Shown here in pieces: positions 26,248 to 36,063 of a stretch of 64,000 nt of DNA. Numbering within the stretch: the stretch's first letter is position 1; every line of letters starts with the position of its first letter. The stretch spans positions 124,001 to 188,000 of the forward strand of contig NZ_AUCG01000023.1 of the NCBI RefSeq assembly GCF_000429645.1. Direction: 5' to 3'. Source of the stretch: Niveispirillum irakense DSM 11586 (GTDB lineage Bacteria > Pseudomonadota > Alphaproteobacteria > Azospirillales > Azospirillaceae). The notes beneath the pieces are model-generated. The model had not been told where the DNA came from and ran no database searches. It saw nothing but the letters and a program-made list of their open reading frames with translations. The translations under genes and the position numbers were made by a program.

Positions 26248-28066
26248 AGAAGCGGACGCCCTGTTCGAGGCCTATGAGCGGGAACTGCTCTATCTGCGCA
26301 ACGAAGGGGCGGAGTTTGCGGCAGCCTATCCCAAGGTCGCCGGGCGGCTGGATTTCAACGGTCATGAAAGCCGCGACCCCCATACCGAAAGGCTGTTGGA
26401 AAGCTTCGCCTTTCTGACCGCCCGCATCCAGCGCACCCTGGATGCCGATTTTCCCCTGATCCCGGCCTCCTTGCTGGAGGCGACATATCCGCAGCTTGTT
26501 TCCCCCACGCCGAGCATGGCGATTGCCCGTTTCGATGTGGATGCTGGGCAAGCACGTGCCGCACTAGGCTTTCATCTACCCGACAATATCGCCCTGTTCG
26601 CGCAGAGTGGGGCGGATGGGCTGACCTGCCGTTTCCGGTCCTGCTACCCGATCAAGCTTTGGCCTGTGGATGTAGCCGGCATGGATATGCAGATGCCGGA
26701 ACGGTTCCCCGCCCTGGCCCGGTTGGGCACGGTGGCGGGGGTGCTGCGCCTGCGGCTGCGCGCCATGGGCACGCTGACCCTGGCCGATATGGCGCCAGAC
26801 CGTCTGCGCTTTTATCTGGATGCCGATCCCATGCTGGCCGGCAGCCTGTACGAACTGTTGATGAATAATTGCCATAGCGTGGTGTTGAAGGCGCCGGGGG
26901 ACGATGCCTCGGCAATCCGCTTGCCGGCGGATGCCATCCAGCCCGTGGGCTTTGGTGATGGGGAGGATGTGCTGCCTTTCCCTGGCCATGCCCATCAGGC
27001 CTATCGGCTGATCCGGGAATATTTCACCTTCCCACAGAAATTCCAGTTCTTCGATGTGGCCGGGTTATCTGGTTGGCCGGCAACGCAGGAAGCGGAGCTT
27101 CTTTTCCTGCTGGACCGTGTGCCCGATCGCCTGGATCGGCTGGACCGCATCACCGTGCGGACGAACTGTGCGCCCATCATCAACCTGTTCTCCAAAACCA
27201 GCGAGCCGGTGCGCTTGGACCAGACACAGGTGGAATATAAACTGTCCCCCGACAGCCGATGGGAACGGTCAACGGAAATTCACAGCATCGTGAAAATGTC
27301 GGCCGTGACCAATCCGGCCGATGACAGCCGGCTGGTGCGGCCCTTCTTCTCCTACGATCATAATGCCTTGCGGGGCGGGGCCGATTGTTTCTGGATTGCG
27401 CGCCGCCGCCCGGCGGTACGCGCGGATATGCCAGGCAGCGACATATGGCTGTCGCTGGTCGATCTTAAACTGGATCCGGGCGTGCCGCCTTCCCAAACCC
27501 TGTTTGCCCACACGCTCTGCACCAGCCGGGGGGTGGCAGAACAACTGGCGCCCGGCACGCTGCTGCATATGGAGGTGGATGCCCCCGTGCGGCGCATTAC
27601 CTGCCTGGGGCGGCCGACCAAACAGATCGCCGCACCGCAGCAGGGGGAAACCCTGTGGCAGCTTGTCTCGGCCTTGGCCTTGAACCATCTGTCCCTGGCC
27701 GATGCGGACGCGCCGGAAACAGCGCTGAAGGCGTTACGGGAAATCCTTATCCTCTATGGCCATGGGTGTGGGGCGGAGGTGCAGCAGCAGGCTGCCGGGC
27801 TTTACAGCCTGACTGCGCGGCCGGTTGTGCGCCGGATCGGGACGGAGGCGTGGCGCGGCTTTGTCCGTGGCACGGAAGTGACCCTGACCCTGGATGAAAC
27901 CCAGTTCATCGGCAGCAGTGCCTTTCTGCTGGCCACCGTGCTGGACCGTTTCCTGGCGCTTTATGCCGGGGTCAACAGCTTTACCCAGTTGGTGGTGAAA
28001 AGCCGCCAGCGTGACGGAGTATGGAAGACATGGCCGGCCCGGGTTGGCGCGCGAAACGTTCTTTGA
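26234..28066 (+). CDS. tssF: T6SS baseplate protein TssF
   Basis: About 611 residues. N-terminal YERELLYLRNEGAEFAAAYPKVAGRLDF and DPHTERLLESFAFLTARIQRTLDADFPLIPASLLEATYPQL are the hallmark of TssF (VasA). It forms the TssF2G wedge with TssG. ATG at 26234 (or the next codon, 26237) follows CAGGAGG, so the gene overlaps the tssE stop by about 14 nt; an earlier GTG at 26216 lacks a ribosome site. The end overlaps tssG by 46 nt, showing strong coupling. Confidence 0.95.
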   Translation: MMPREEADALFEAYERELLYLRNEGAEFAAAYPKVAGRLDFNGHESRDPHTERLLESFAFLTARIQRTLDADFPLIPASLLEATYPQLVSPTPSMAIARFDVDAGQARAALGFHLPDNIALFAQSGADGLTCRFRSCYPIKLWPVDVAGMDMQMPERFPALARLGTVAGVLRLRLRAMGTLTLADMAPDRLRFYLDADPMLAGSLYELLMNNCHSVVLKAPGDDASAIRLPADAIQPVGFGDGEDVLPFPGHAHQAYRLIREYFTFPQKFQFFDVAGLSGWPATQEAELLFLLDRVPDRLDRLDRITVRTNCAPIINLFSKTSEPVRLDQTQVEYKLSPDSRWERSTEIHSIVKMSAVTNPADDSRLVRPFFSYDHNALRGGADCFWIARRRPAVRADMPGSDIWLSLVDLKLDPGVPPSQTLFAHTLCTSRGVAEQLAPGTLLHMEVDAPVRRITCLGRPTKQIAAPQQGETLWQLVSALALNHLSLADADAPETALKALREILILYGHGCGAEVQQQAAGLYSLTARPVVRRIGTEAWRGFVRGTEVTLTLDETQFIGSSAFLLATVLDRFLALYAGVNSFTQLVVKSRQRDGVWKTWPARVGARNVL

Positions 28067-29091
28067 TCCGCCAGTTGCTGGCCGATCCCGGCCGGTTCGA
28101 GGCGCTGCAGGCGGTCCGGTTGCTGGAACTGGATGCCGCGCGCAAGGCCGCGCGCACGGGCACCCGGCCTTTCCAGCCCCCGGCCTGGGGTAATGATGCG
28201 GGGCTGGAGGCGGTGCGCTTTCGGTCCAGCCTGGGGGTGGTGCTGCCCGGTGGGCAGGTACAGGAAATACGGGAGCAGGCGGCCCCGTCGGGGCGGGTGC
28301 GTTATACTGTGCGGCAAAGCTTGCTGGGGCTGGCGGGATCGTTCGGGCCACTGCCGCAACCCATCGCCGAGTTGGTATCGGAACGGGCGCGGGCGGGGGA
28401 TTTCGCCATGCGCGATTTCCTGGACCTGTTCAATCACCGGCTGGTTTCCATCCTGATGCGGTCCCGCCGGGCGCATCGGCCGGAACTGGCGGGGGCCGCG
28501 CCCTGGGACACCAACCTGTCTGCCTTTGCGGCCGCCCTGTGCGGCATCGGTACGCCAGCGCTGAAAAGCCGGCTGGATGTGCCGGATCGGGCGCTCTATC
28601 GCTTTGCCGGCCTGCTGAACCGCCGGCCCGCCAGCCAGCATGGGGTAGAGCGGTTACTGGAATGCCATTTCAACCTGCCGGTCCGCATCCACCCGTTGCA
28701 GGGCAATTGGATGGCGCTGGAGCCGGAGGATCATACAAGGCTGGGCCGGCAGGCCGATAGTACGCGGCTGGGCCGGGGCGCCGTGCTGGGGACACGGGCC
28801 TGGGACCAGGGGGCGGGTATCCTGGTGGAACTGGGGCCGTTGAATTTGCGCCAGTATCTGTCTTTCCAGCCGGGCAAGCGCGGGCTACGGGAATTGATGG
28901 CGCTGGTCGCCTTCCATGCCGGACCGGACCTGGAAGTCACCTTGCGGCTGCGGTTGCGGGGCGATCAGGTCCCCAAGCTGCATCTGAAACATGCTTCCGG
29001 CCGGGCACTGGGGCGCACCACGCTGCTGGGCGGGCGCAAGCCGGAAACGGAGATGGTTGTCACTGTGCGGCCGGGCAGGGAACGGCAATGA
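28021..29091 (+). CDS. tssG: T6SS baseplate protein TssG
   Basis: 356 residues. Family features: SLIRQLLADPGRFEALQAVRLLE at the N-terminus, EAVRFRSSLGVVLPGGQVQEI, LLGLAGSFGPLPQPIAELV, DFLDLFNHRLVSILMRS and the C-terminal GPLNLRQYLSFQPG. It pairs with TssF in the baseplate wedge. ACGGAGT immediately precedes the ATG, inside the tssF frame. A 109-bp gap follows before the effector-like genes. Confidence 0.94.
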   Translation: MEDMAGPGWRAKRSLIRQLLADPGRFEALQAVRLLELDAARKAARTGTRPFQPPAWGNDAGLEAVRFRSSLGVVLPGGQVQEIREQAAPSGRVRYTVRQSLLGLAGSFGPLPQPIAELVSERARAGDFAMRDFLDLFNHRLVSILMRSRRAHRPELAGAAPWDTNLSAFAAALCGIGTPALKSRLDVPDRALYRFAGLLNRRPASQHGVERLLECHFNLPVRIHPLQGNWMALEPEDHTRLGRQADSTRLGRGAVLGTRAWDQGAGILVELGPLNLRQYLSFQPGKRGLRELMALVAFHAGPDLEVTLRLRLRGDQVPKLHLKHASGRALGRTTLLGGRKPETEMVVTVRPGRERQ

Positions 29092-29200
29092 ACCGGCAGC
29101 GGCAAGGTGAAGGTAGCGATGCTGTTAACCCTTACGCGCTTGACGTGTGGGGGGCACTGTGGCGGAATGAAGCGTTGATGATATTGCCAGCAGGTGGGTC

Positions 29201-30226
29201 ATGGCGGGTCATGTGATCCAGGGGCGTTTCCATGGGACTGGACCGCGTCTGCCGGTTGCGGCGCGTCCCGGCGTGGCGACGGCAAGCGGCCCTGTCCTGC
29301 AGCGCCGGGGTGGTGGGGGCAATGATGCCCAGCAATTACCACCGGGCCTGGTGCGCCCGTCCGGCGGCGGACGCCCCTTGCCGGATATGGTGCGCACGAA
29401 GATGGAAAACTTCTTTGGCGCTGACTTTTCCGATGTGCGCGTGCATGTGGGGCCGGAGGCGCCGAGCATCGGTGCATTGGCCTTCACCATGGGCAGCAGC
29501 CTTTATTTCGCCCCCGGCCAGTACAATCCGGACAGCCCGCAGGGTCAGGCCCTGCTGGGGCATGAATTGACCCATGTGATCCAGCAGCGTCAGGGGCGGG
29601 TGCGCAACCCGTTTGGTACTGGTGTTGCCGTGGTGCAGGACCATCATCTGGAGGCGGAGGCCGACCGGATGGGCGCGCGCGCCGCCAACCATCGCCTGCC
29701 GGAAGCGGTGCAGGCCAAGCCGGCCCCGGGCATGCGCCCGGGGGCAGGGGCAGCAGCGCCGGTGCAGCGCAAGGCAGATGCCCAGGGCAGTGGTTATCGC
29801 CTGATTGTCGGCGGCTATCTGCATCAGGAAAAGGGTTTGCCCGACGGGATGGCCGGCCATGGTTTCGTGGCGATCGAGAAGCCGGGCGGCAAGCGGGAGG
29901 CATTCGGCTTTTCCCCCGCCGGTTTTTCCGGCATGGACCCTAACCGCGATCTGGGGCGGCTGACCGCCGGTGTGCCGGGCCGGGTGCATAGCGATGCGGA
30001 CGCATTCAGCAAGCCCGGTGTGCGCACCCGCGCGTTTGCCATCAGTGCGGAACAGGCGCAGCAGGCCATGGGCAAGGTGGCGGAATATCGTGGCGGCAGC
30101 GTCCAGTTCAGCCTTGCCCGTAAACAATGCAGCAGCTTTGCCATGGATGTGGCGCGAGCGGCGGGGGTAGGGGATTTCAGCGGTGCCAAGGTGGCCAACC
30201 CACGGGAATGGTACCGGAAGATTTGA
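29201..30226 (+). CDS. Effector-like protein: DUF4157 (eCIS core) domain plus candidate permuted papain-fold domain
   Basis: 341 residues. Residues about 58-160 are a DUF4157 domain of the type found in extracellular contractile injection system loci (LPDMVRTKMENFFGADFSDV, FTMGSSLYFAPGQYNP, GHELTHVIQQ, HHLEAEADRMG), with an intact HExxH zinc motif (His121, Glu122, His125) and a downstream Glu. A linker with VQAKPAP and PVQRK follows. The C-terminal part (about 198-341) has AGHGFVAIEKPGG (His220) and, 90 residues later, QCSSFAMDVARAAG (Cys310). This His-before-Cys order is that of permuted papain/NlpC-P60-like domains, so it may be an amidase or protease effector; that assignment is inference. 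The gene lies between tssG and a deaminase-like effector gene, and both are probably delivered by this T6SS. Confidence 0.7.
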   Translation: MAGHVIQGRFHGTGPRLPVAARPGVATASGPVLQRRGGGGNDAQQLPPGLVRPSGGGRPLPDMVRTKMENFFGADFSDVRVHVGPEAPSIGALAFTMGSSLYFAPGQYNPDSPQGQALLGHELTHVIQQRQGRVRNPFGTGVAVVQDHHLEAEADRMGARAANHRLPEAVQAKPAPGMRPGAGAAAPVQRKADAQGSGYRLIVGGYLHQEKGLPDGMAGHGFVAIEKPGGKREAFGFSPAGFSGMDPNRDLGRLTAGVPGRVHSDADAFSKPGVRTRAFAISAEQAQQAMGKVAEYRGGSVQFSLARKQCSSFAMDVARAAGVGDFSGAKVANPREWYRKI

Positions 30227-30267
30227 GAGGATATTTAATGGCTTTACCCTGTAAATAGAGGAGAACA

Positions 30268-31308
30268 ATGGCTAAGCGCTACTTGCCGCCACCCATACAT
30301 TTTCCAGTTTTGCAGGCAAAGCATGCGGAGACATCAACGCTGCGCTCTTCCACGCTTGTGCCGCCGACAAAATATCTGTCGAAGTCCCCATCGTCTTCCA
30401 GCACCGCACTGCAAAAGGCGATAAATAAAAATGGTTGCCATCGTGCTTTATCGTCCCATGCCGGTCAGCCGCAGCATGCACAAAGGTCAACAAATATCAT
30501 TCAAAGATCTTCATTGCCAACGTCTGGCAAAGAAATTGTCTCATACGGTGCCAATCAGTCTTTAACCGTTCATATTGTGAATAGTGATTGGAAAAAATCG
30601 AAAGAGAAAAATAAGATTGATAAAATGTATCCAACCGGCAGTAGCCAGCTTAGTGTTGCGCGGTCATACGCCGGAGAGAGGCCGCGGCAAATATTGCGAT
30701 GGTTATCAACGGCGGTTTTTAAAATATTCCCGAATTCAGTGGAGATTCAATGTTATTTTGATATATCTTCAGGAAAAATATATATCTCATCAAATGTGAC
30801 GTCAATAAATAAAAAAATCTCAAGTTGCTCTTCGGGTTTGTTTAAAATTATTGGTGAAATACACGGGTCTTTAAGCGAAGAAGATGCTGGAAGAACGTCG
30901 AGGCATTTTAGAAAGCTTTTAATTAGGGGTGTTTATAAAGAGCAAACAGATATTATGGATGCTCTTAAAAATGGCGATATAGTTGTTCCTCTGGATGATC
31001 ATAGTGTGGATCTGCATGCCGAACGAAGAATTGCGGCGATGCTGAAGGAGCAGGGTAAAGTCCTTGATCCGCAATTCCTTGCGGGGGTTAAGCGACCGTG
31101 CATGGCGTGTTTTTACGCCCTCAATCTTATAAATAGTAGGCCAGGCCCTTTATGGCCATCGAAGCCAGGTTCATTTGGGTACGATCCAGAAAAACTGATG
31201 AAGCATGCGTATGAAAATGGAGTGATCTCTTATGCGGCACTCGATAGATTTAATCGAACGGTAGTTTTAGATCATGATAGCGACAGCGAATCAGATAAAG
31301 ATGATTAG
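30268..31308 (+). CDS. Candidate deaminase-fold toxin/effector of the T6SS
   Basis: 346 residues. Near the C-terminus the protein has VDLHAERRIAAML (His250, Ala, Glu252) and VKRPCMACFYAL (Cys278, Cys281). HAE followed about 25 residues later by PCxxC is the zinc and catalytic signature of the cytidine-deaminase-like superfamily, which includes many polymorphic toxins acting on nucleotides or nucleic acids. The N-terminus starts with a PPPIHFPVLQAK leader and has a later NIIQRSS, short motifs that recur in DUF4157-associated proteins. The DNA is markedly AT-rich compared with both neighbours, so the gene was probably acquired recently. GAGGAG precedes the ATG. Only 99 bp separate it from clpV, so no cognate immunity gene lies next to it. 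Target (DNA, RNA or free nucleotide) is not readable from sequence. Confidence 0.68.
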   Translation: MAKRYLPPPIHFPVLQAKHAETSTLRSSTLVPPTKYLSKSPSSSSTALQKAINKNGCHRALSSHAGQPQHAQRSTNIIQRSSLPTSGKEIVSYGANQSLTVHIVNSDWKKSKEKNKIDKMYPTGSSQLSVARSYAGERPRQILRWLSTAVFKIFPNSVEIQCYFDISSGKIYISSNVTSINKKISSCSSGLFKIIGEIHGSLSEEDAGRTSRHFRKLLIRGVYKEQTDIMDALKNGDIVVPLDDHSVDLHAERRIAAMLKEQGKVLDPQFLAGVKRPCMACFYALNLINSRPGPLWPSKPGSFGYDPEKLMKHAYENGVISYAALDRFNRTVVLDHDSDSESDKDD

Positions 31309-31407
31309 CTAGAACTTTATTATACATATGGGGCTTTTGACATATTTATAGATGCGCTGTTTCCGCACAGTATTTGACAAATCATACTCCTTCCTGTGAG
31401 TGCTCTC

Positions 31408-34068
31408 ATGTCCACCATCGCCACCCTCATTACCCGCCTGAACCCTTCCACCAAGCGGGCGTTGGAGGGGGCGGCGCAGTTGTGCCTCACGCTGACGCAT
31501 TTTGCCGTGGAGGTGGAGCATCTGTTGCTGAAACTGGTGGAGCAAGCCGATGGCGATCTGCCGCGTGTGCTGCGCTATTACGAGATTGATCCCGGCGCCT
31601 TGCAGACGCAACTGACCGATGCGCTGGACCGGTTGAAGCGCGGCAATAGCCGGACCCCGGCCTTCTCCGAGCATATCGTGCGCCTGCTGCAATCAGCATG
31701 GTTGGTTTCCAGCCTGGAACTATCCGCGCCGCTGGTGCGGTCCGGCGCCATCCTGAAGGCTCTGCTGGAGGATGAGGCCCTGCGGGGGTTGTTGCTGGAG
31801 CCCGTGCCCCTGCTGCTGAAAATCCGGCAGGGGCGGTTGGCGGAGGATTTGCCTGAACTGATCCGGGGATCGGCAGAGGATATGCCGGGCCTGACCGGGC
31901 AAGCGAAAGCAACGATGGCAGCACCCATGACATCGGGAGGAATGGCATCCGCGTCGAAAAACGGCCTAAGCAGCCCGGCCCTGGATGCCTACACCATCGA
32001 CCTGACGGCACAGGCGCGGGCCGGGAAATCTGACCCCGTTGTCGGGCGGGATGGCGAAATCCGCCAGTTGATCGACGTGCTGATGCGGCGGCGGCAGAAC
32101 AACCCGATCCTGACCGGTGACCCCGGTGTCGGCAAGACGGCGGTGGTGGAAGGGCTGGCCCAGCGTATTGTGGAAGGGGGCGTCCCACCGCCTTTGAAAC
32201 CAGTGCGATTGCTCTCGCTTGATCTTGGATTGCTGCAAGCCGGTGCCTCCCTGCAGGGGGAATTTCAGCAGCGCTTGAAACAGGTGATCCAGGAAGTGGC
32301 GGTGGCGCCTGCGCCCATCATCCTGTTCATTGACGAGGCGCATAGCCTGATCGGGGCAGGGGGCGCGGCGGGGCAGGGGGATGCCGCCAACCTGTTGAAA
32401 CCGGCTTTGGCGCGGGGGGAATTGCGGACCATCGCCGCCACCACTTGGGCTGAATATAAGAAATATTTTGAAAAAGACCCCGCCCTGACCCGCCGCTTCC
32501 AGGTGGTCAAGGTGGCGGAGCCGGACGAGCCGACGGCCATTGCCATGCTGCGCGGGCTGGTACCGAAGCTGGAAGCCCATCACGGCGTACGGGTCCTGGA
32601 CGAGGCGGTGGCTGATGCAGTGCGCCTGTCCCACCGCTATATTTCGGGCCGCCAATTGCCTGATAAGGCGATTGGCGTGCTGGACACGGCCTGTGCCCGC
32701 GTGGCCATTGCCCGGTCCGGGGAGCCTCCGGCGCTGGAAGCAGCCCGCCGCCGGGTGCAGCAACTGACCGACGAAATCGCGCTGCTGGGTCGGGAAAAGG
32801 CGCGGGGCCGCGACCATGGCGACCGGATCGAAGATCTGGAATCTGCCCGGGAGCGGGAGCAGGAAGAGCGGGACCGGCTGGGTCAGCGCTGGGACCAGGA
32901 GACGGCATTGGCCGCCCGCGTGCGCGACCTGGAGGATAAGCTGGCCAGTGCGGGCCTGCGGGGCGCGGATTTCAGCCGCGCCATGGATGATCTGGACGGG
33001 TTGCGGCTGGAACTGGAACAGATCCAGGGCGAGGCGCCGATGGTGCCCCTGTCCGTGGATCATCGCGCGGTGGCGTCGGTCGTGTCCGGCTGGACGGGCA
33101 TCCCGGTCGGCCGGATGCTGACCGACAATATCGCTGCCGTGCGGTCGCTGCGGCAGCGGATGGCCGAACGGGTGGTGGGGCAGGAGGAAGCGCTGGATGC
33201 CATCGCCCGCCGTATCCAGACCTATTACGCGTCCCTGGCTGAACCGGGCAAACCGACTGGCGTCTTCCTGCTGGTCGGCCCGTCCGGTGTGGGCAAGACG
33301 GAAACGGCACTGGCCTTGGCCGAGCTACTGTTCGGCGGGGAGCGGGCCATGGTCACCATCAACATGTCGGAATATCAGGAGGCGCACAGCGTCGCCGGCC
33401 TGAAAGGGGCACCGCCCGGCTATGTCGGCTATGGTCGCGGTGGCGTGCTGACGGAGGCGGTGCGCCGCAACCCTTATAGCGTGGTGCTGCTGGATGAGGT
33501 GGAGAAGGCCCATCCCGACGTGCTGGAACTGTTCTATCAGGTGTTCGACAAGGGCATGCTGGAGGATGGGGAGGGGGTTGCCGTTGATTTCAAGAATACT
33601 GTCATCCTGCTGACCAGCAATCTGGGCGCGGAGATCATCCATGACCGGGCGTCCAGCCAGGGTGGGGCGGATGCACTGGTGGAGGCGATCCGCCCCACCC
33701 TGATCCGCCATTTCAAGCCGGCCTTGCTGGGCCGCATGGTGGTGGTGCCTTATCGCCCGCTGCCCCCCGCCCGGCTGGGGGAAATCGCGCGGCTGAAATT
33801 GTCGCGCATCCAGCAGCGCATGGCCGATGCCTATCAGGCAGAGCTGACCTATGCCGAGGCTTTGGTGGATTATATCGTCGCCCGCTGCCGCGCGGCCGAT
33901 GCCGGTGCCCGCGCCATTGACCAGATATTGACCAACGGCCTGCTGCCGCAACTGTCCGCAGAAGTGCTGGAAAGGCTGGCCATTGGCGAACCCATTGATC
34001 TGGTGCATGTTGCCCTGGACCCGGCAGGGGCCGGGCTGGTGATCGGCTTTGGGAATGGCGGCGCATGA
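31408..34068 (+). CDS. clpV: T6SS sheath-recycling ATPase ClpV (TssH)
   Basis: About 886 residues, a Hsp100 AAA+ ATPase with two nucleotide-binding domains. Domain order: N-terminal ClpV domain (LITRLNPSTKRALEGAAQLCLTLTHFAVEVEHLLLKL), first Walker A GDPGVGKTAVVEG at about residue 236 with Walker B ILFIDEAHSLIGAGG, a coiled-coil middle domain (about 420-530), second Walker A GPSGVGKTETALA at about 622 with VVLLDEVEKAHPDV. It disassembles contracted TssBC sheath. ATG at 31408 starts the family's MSTIATLITRLN; a GTG at 31396 is possible. It overlaps vgrG by 4 nt. Confidence 0.96.
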   Translation: MSTIATLITRLNPSTKRALEGAAQLCLTLTHFAVEVEHLLLKLVEQADGDLPRVLRYYEIDPGALQTQLTDALDRLKRGNSRTPAFSEHIVRLLQSAWLVSSLELSAPLVRSGAILKALLEDEALRGLLLEPVPLLLKIRQGRLAEDLPELIRGSAEDMPGLTGQAKATMAAPMTSGGMASASKNGLSSPALDAYTIDLTAQARAGKSDPVVGRDGEIRQLIDVLMRRRQNNPILTGDPGVGKTAVVEGLAQRIVEGGVPPPLKPVRLLSLDLGLLQAGASLQGEFQQRLKQVIQEVAVAPAPIILFIDEAHSLIGAGGAAGQGDAANLLKPALARGELRTIAATTWAEYKKYFEKDPALTRRFQVVKVAEPDEPTAIAMLRGLVPKLEAHHGVRVLDEAVADAVRLSHRYISGRQLPDKAIGVLDTACARVAIARSGEPPALEAARRRVQQLTDEIALLGREKARGRDHGDRIEDLESAREREQEERDRLGQRWDQETALAARVRDLEDKLASAGLRGADFSRAMDDLDGLRLELEQIQGEAPMVPLSVDHRAVASVVSGWTGIPVGRMLTDNIAAVRSLRQRMAERVVGQEEALDAIARRIQTYYASLAEPGKPTGVFLLVGPSGVGKTETALALAELLFGGERAMVTINMSEYQEAHSVAGLKGAPPGYVGYGRGGVLTEAVRRNPYSVVLLDEVEKAHPDVLELFYQVFDKGMLEDGEGVAVDFKNTVILLTSNLGAEIIHDRASSQGGADALVEAIRPTLIRHFKPALLGRMVVVPYRPLPPARLGEIARLKLSRIQQRMADAYQAELTYAEALVDYIVARCRAADAGARAIDQILTNGLLPQLSAEVLERLAIGEPIDLVHVALDPAGAGLVIGFGNGGA

Positions 34069-36053
34069 GTGATGCCTGGACGCAGGGTGCGCAGTCGCTG
34101 TCGCTGACGACATCGCTGGGCAAGGATAAGCTGATCCTGCGGGAATTGACGGGGCGGGAGGGTGTCTGTTCCCTGTTCAGCTTTGACCTGACCGCCACAG
34201 CCGATAGCGACGATGTTGATCTGGCATCCCTGATCGGGCAATCGCCGACTGTGACGCTGACCGGGCCGGATGGGGCCACACGCTATATCAATGGCGTCTG
34301 TGTGCGGGCGGTGCAGATTGACCGGACCTGCCAGCTTCAGCTTCGCCCCTGGCTATGGCAATTATCGCTGACCAGCGATTGCCGCATTTTCCAGAATAAA
34401 TCGGTGCCGGATATCATCAAGGCCGTGTTCGGCGATCTGGGATTCACCGATTTCAAGGACAGTCTGACCGGCACCTACTCGGCGCGCGAGTATTGTGTGC
34501 AATATAACGAGACGGCGCTGAACTTCGTCTGCCGGCTGATGGAAGATGAAGGTATTTTCTGGTTCTTCACCCATGCTGATGGGCTGCACACGATGGTGCT
34601 GGCCGATGATGCCTCGGCACATGAGGATATTCCCGGCACCGCAACCCTGCCCTATATCCCGCTGCCAATGGAGAAGGATTGGATCGGCAGTGACCGGATA
34701 GAGAGTTTCGTTATCGAAACAATGATGGTGAGTGGCAAGTATCAGGCCGATGATTTCGCCTTCGAAACGCCGAGTACGGAGTTGAAGGCTGCTGTGGCTG
34801 GTACCGGCAGCCTGCAGATTTACGAATATCCCGGCCTTTACGCCAAGAAAGACCGGGGCGATGCACTGGCCAAGATAAGGTTGGCGGAACTGGAAGTGCC
34901 GGCCAGCCGGGCCAGCGGCACCAGCACCGTCCGGGGGATGGCGGCGGGGCTGAAATTCACCCTGTCCGGCCATGCGCGCAGCGACGCCAACGCCAGCTAC
35001 GTGCTGCATGAGGTGGAGCATCACGCCAATATCGGTGCCTATGCCAACAGTTTCACGGTTTTGCCGGCCAGCGCCACCTTCCGCCCGGCCCGTGCCGCCC
35101 TGCGCCCACGCATTGCCGGCACGCAGACGGCCATTGTCGTCGGCAAGTCGGGGGAGGAAATCTGGACTGACAGCCATGGCCGCATCAAGGTCCAGTTCCA
35201 TTGGGACCAGGAAGGCAAGCAGGATGAAAATTCATCCTGCTGGGTGCGCGTGGCCCAGGGATGGGCGGGCAAGAATTGGGGCAGCTTCTTCCTGCCGCGC
35301 ATCGGTCAGGAAGTGGTGGTCAGTTTCCTGGATGGTGATCCCGACCGTCCGCTGGTGACCGGATCGGTCTATAATGGCGAACAGCCTGTGCCTTATACGC
35401 TGCCCGACGACCAGACCAAAAGCACGATCAAATCCAATTCCAGCAAGGGTGGCGGCGGCTACAACGAATTCCGCTTCGAGGACAAGAAGGGGGAGGAGGA
35501 GGTTTATCTCCAGGCAGAGAAGGATCTGACCGTGCTGGTGAAGAACCAGCGCAAGGCCACGATTAACGAGGCCGATGACCTGCTGACCATCGACAAGGGC
35601 AACCGCACCACCACCATCACCAAGGGCAATGATACGCTGACCATTTCCGAAGGTGACTTGTCCACCACGGTGGCCAAGGGCAAGGAAACCCGATCGGTGA
35701 AGGGCACCCGTGACCTGACCGTGGAAGGCGCGGAAACCCGCACCAACAAGGCCGATGTCACGTGGAAGGTCAGCGGCAATTTCACCTTGAAGGTGGATGG
35801 TGATATCACATTGCAGGCTGGTGGCGCCGTGCTGGTGAAATCCGGTACCACGGCCACGATGCAGGCCGGCACGGCAGCAACAGTACAGGCCGGCACCGAC
35901 GCCACGGTGAAGGGGATGAATGTGACGGCCAAGGCCGACATGACGGCCAGCGTTTCCGGCGGTGTCTCGGCTGAGGTGAAAGGCAGCGCCAGCGGTACGG
36001 TTGATGGTGGCGGCATGCTGACCCTTAAAGGTGGCCTGGTGAAGATTAATTGA
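34065..36053 (+). CDS. vgrG: VgrG spike protein (TssI)
   Basis: 662 residues. The gp27-like part runs from about 10 to 370 (LILRELTGREGVCSLFSFDL, ALNFVCRLMEDEGIFWFFTH); the gp5-like OB domain follows (VGKSGEEIWTDSHGRIKVQFHWD, WVRVAQGWAGKNWGSFFLPRIGQEVVVSFLDGDPDRPL), then a repetitive beta-helix needle (about 500-640, with Thr/Val/Gly-rich repeats). The C-terminus ends in the needle and carries no extra effector domain, so cargo must be bound through PAAR or adaptor proteins. ATGA overlap with clpV. The three genes after it are likely spike tip and cargo-related. Confidence 0.96.
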   Translation: MSDAWTQGAQSLSLTTSLGKDKLILRELTGREGVCSLFSFDLTATADSDDVDLASLIGQSPTVTLTGPDGATRYINGVCVRAVQIDRTCQLQLRPWLWQLSLTSDCRIFQNKSVPDIIKAVFGDLGFTDFKDSLTGTYSAREYCVQYNETALNFVCRLMEDEGIFWFFTHADGLHTMVLADDASAHEDIPGTATLPYIPLPMEKDWIGSDRIESFVIETMMVSGKYQADDFAFETPSTELKAAVAGTGSLQIYEYPGLYAKKDRGDALAKIRLAELEVPASRASGTSTVRGMAAGLKFTLSGHARSDANASYVLHEVEHHANIGAYANSFTVLPASATFRPARAALRPRIAGTQTAIVVGKSGEEIWTDSHGRIKVQFHWDQEGKQDENSSCWVRVAQGWAGKNWGSFFLPRIGQEVVVSFLDGDPDRPLVTGSVYNGEQPVPYTLPDDQTKSTIKSNSSKGGGGYNEFRFEDKKGEEEVYLQAEKDLTVLVKNQRKATINEADDLLTIDKGNRTTTITKGNDTLTISEGDLSTTVAKGKETRSVKGTRDLTVEGAETRTNKADVTWKVSGNFTLKVDGDITLQAGGAVLVKSGTTATMQAGTAATVQAGTDATVKGMNVTAKADMTASVSGGVSAEVKGSASGTVDGGGMLTLKGGLVKIN

Positions 36054-36063
36054 GGATGTGCTT

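Noticed and set aside
35500-36050. VgrG C-terminal repeat region considered as an evolved effector domain
   Set aside because: The Val/Thr/Gly-rich repeats are the normal beta-helix needle; the protein ends at the usual length with no additional domain.
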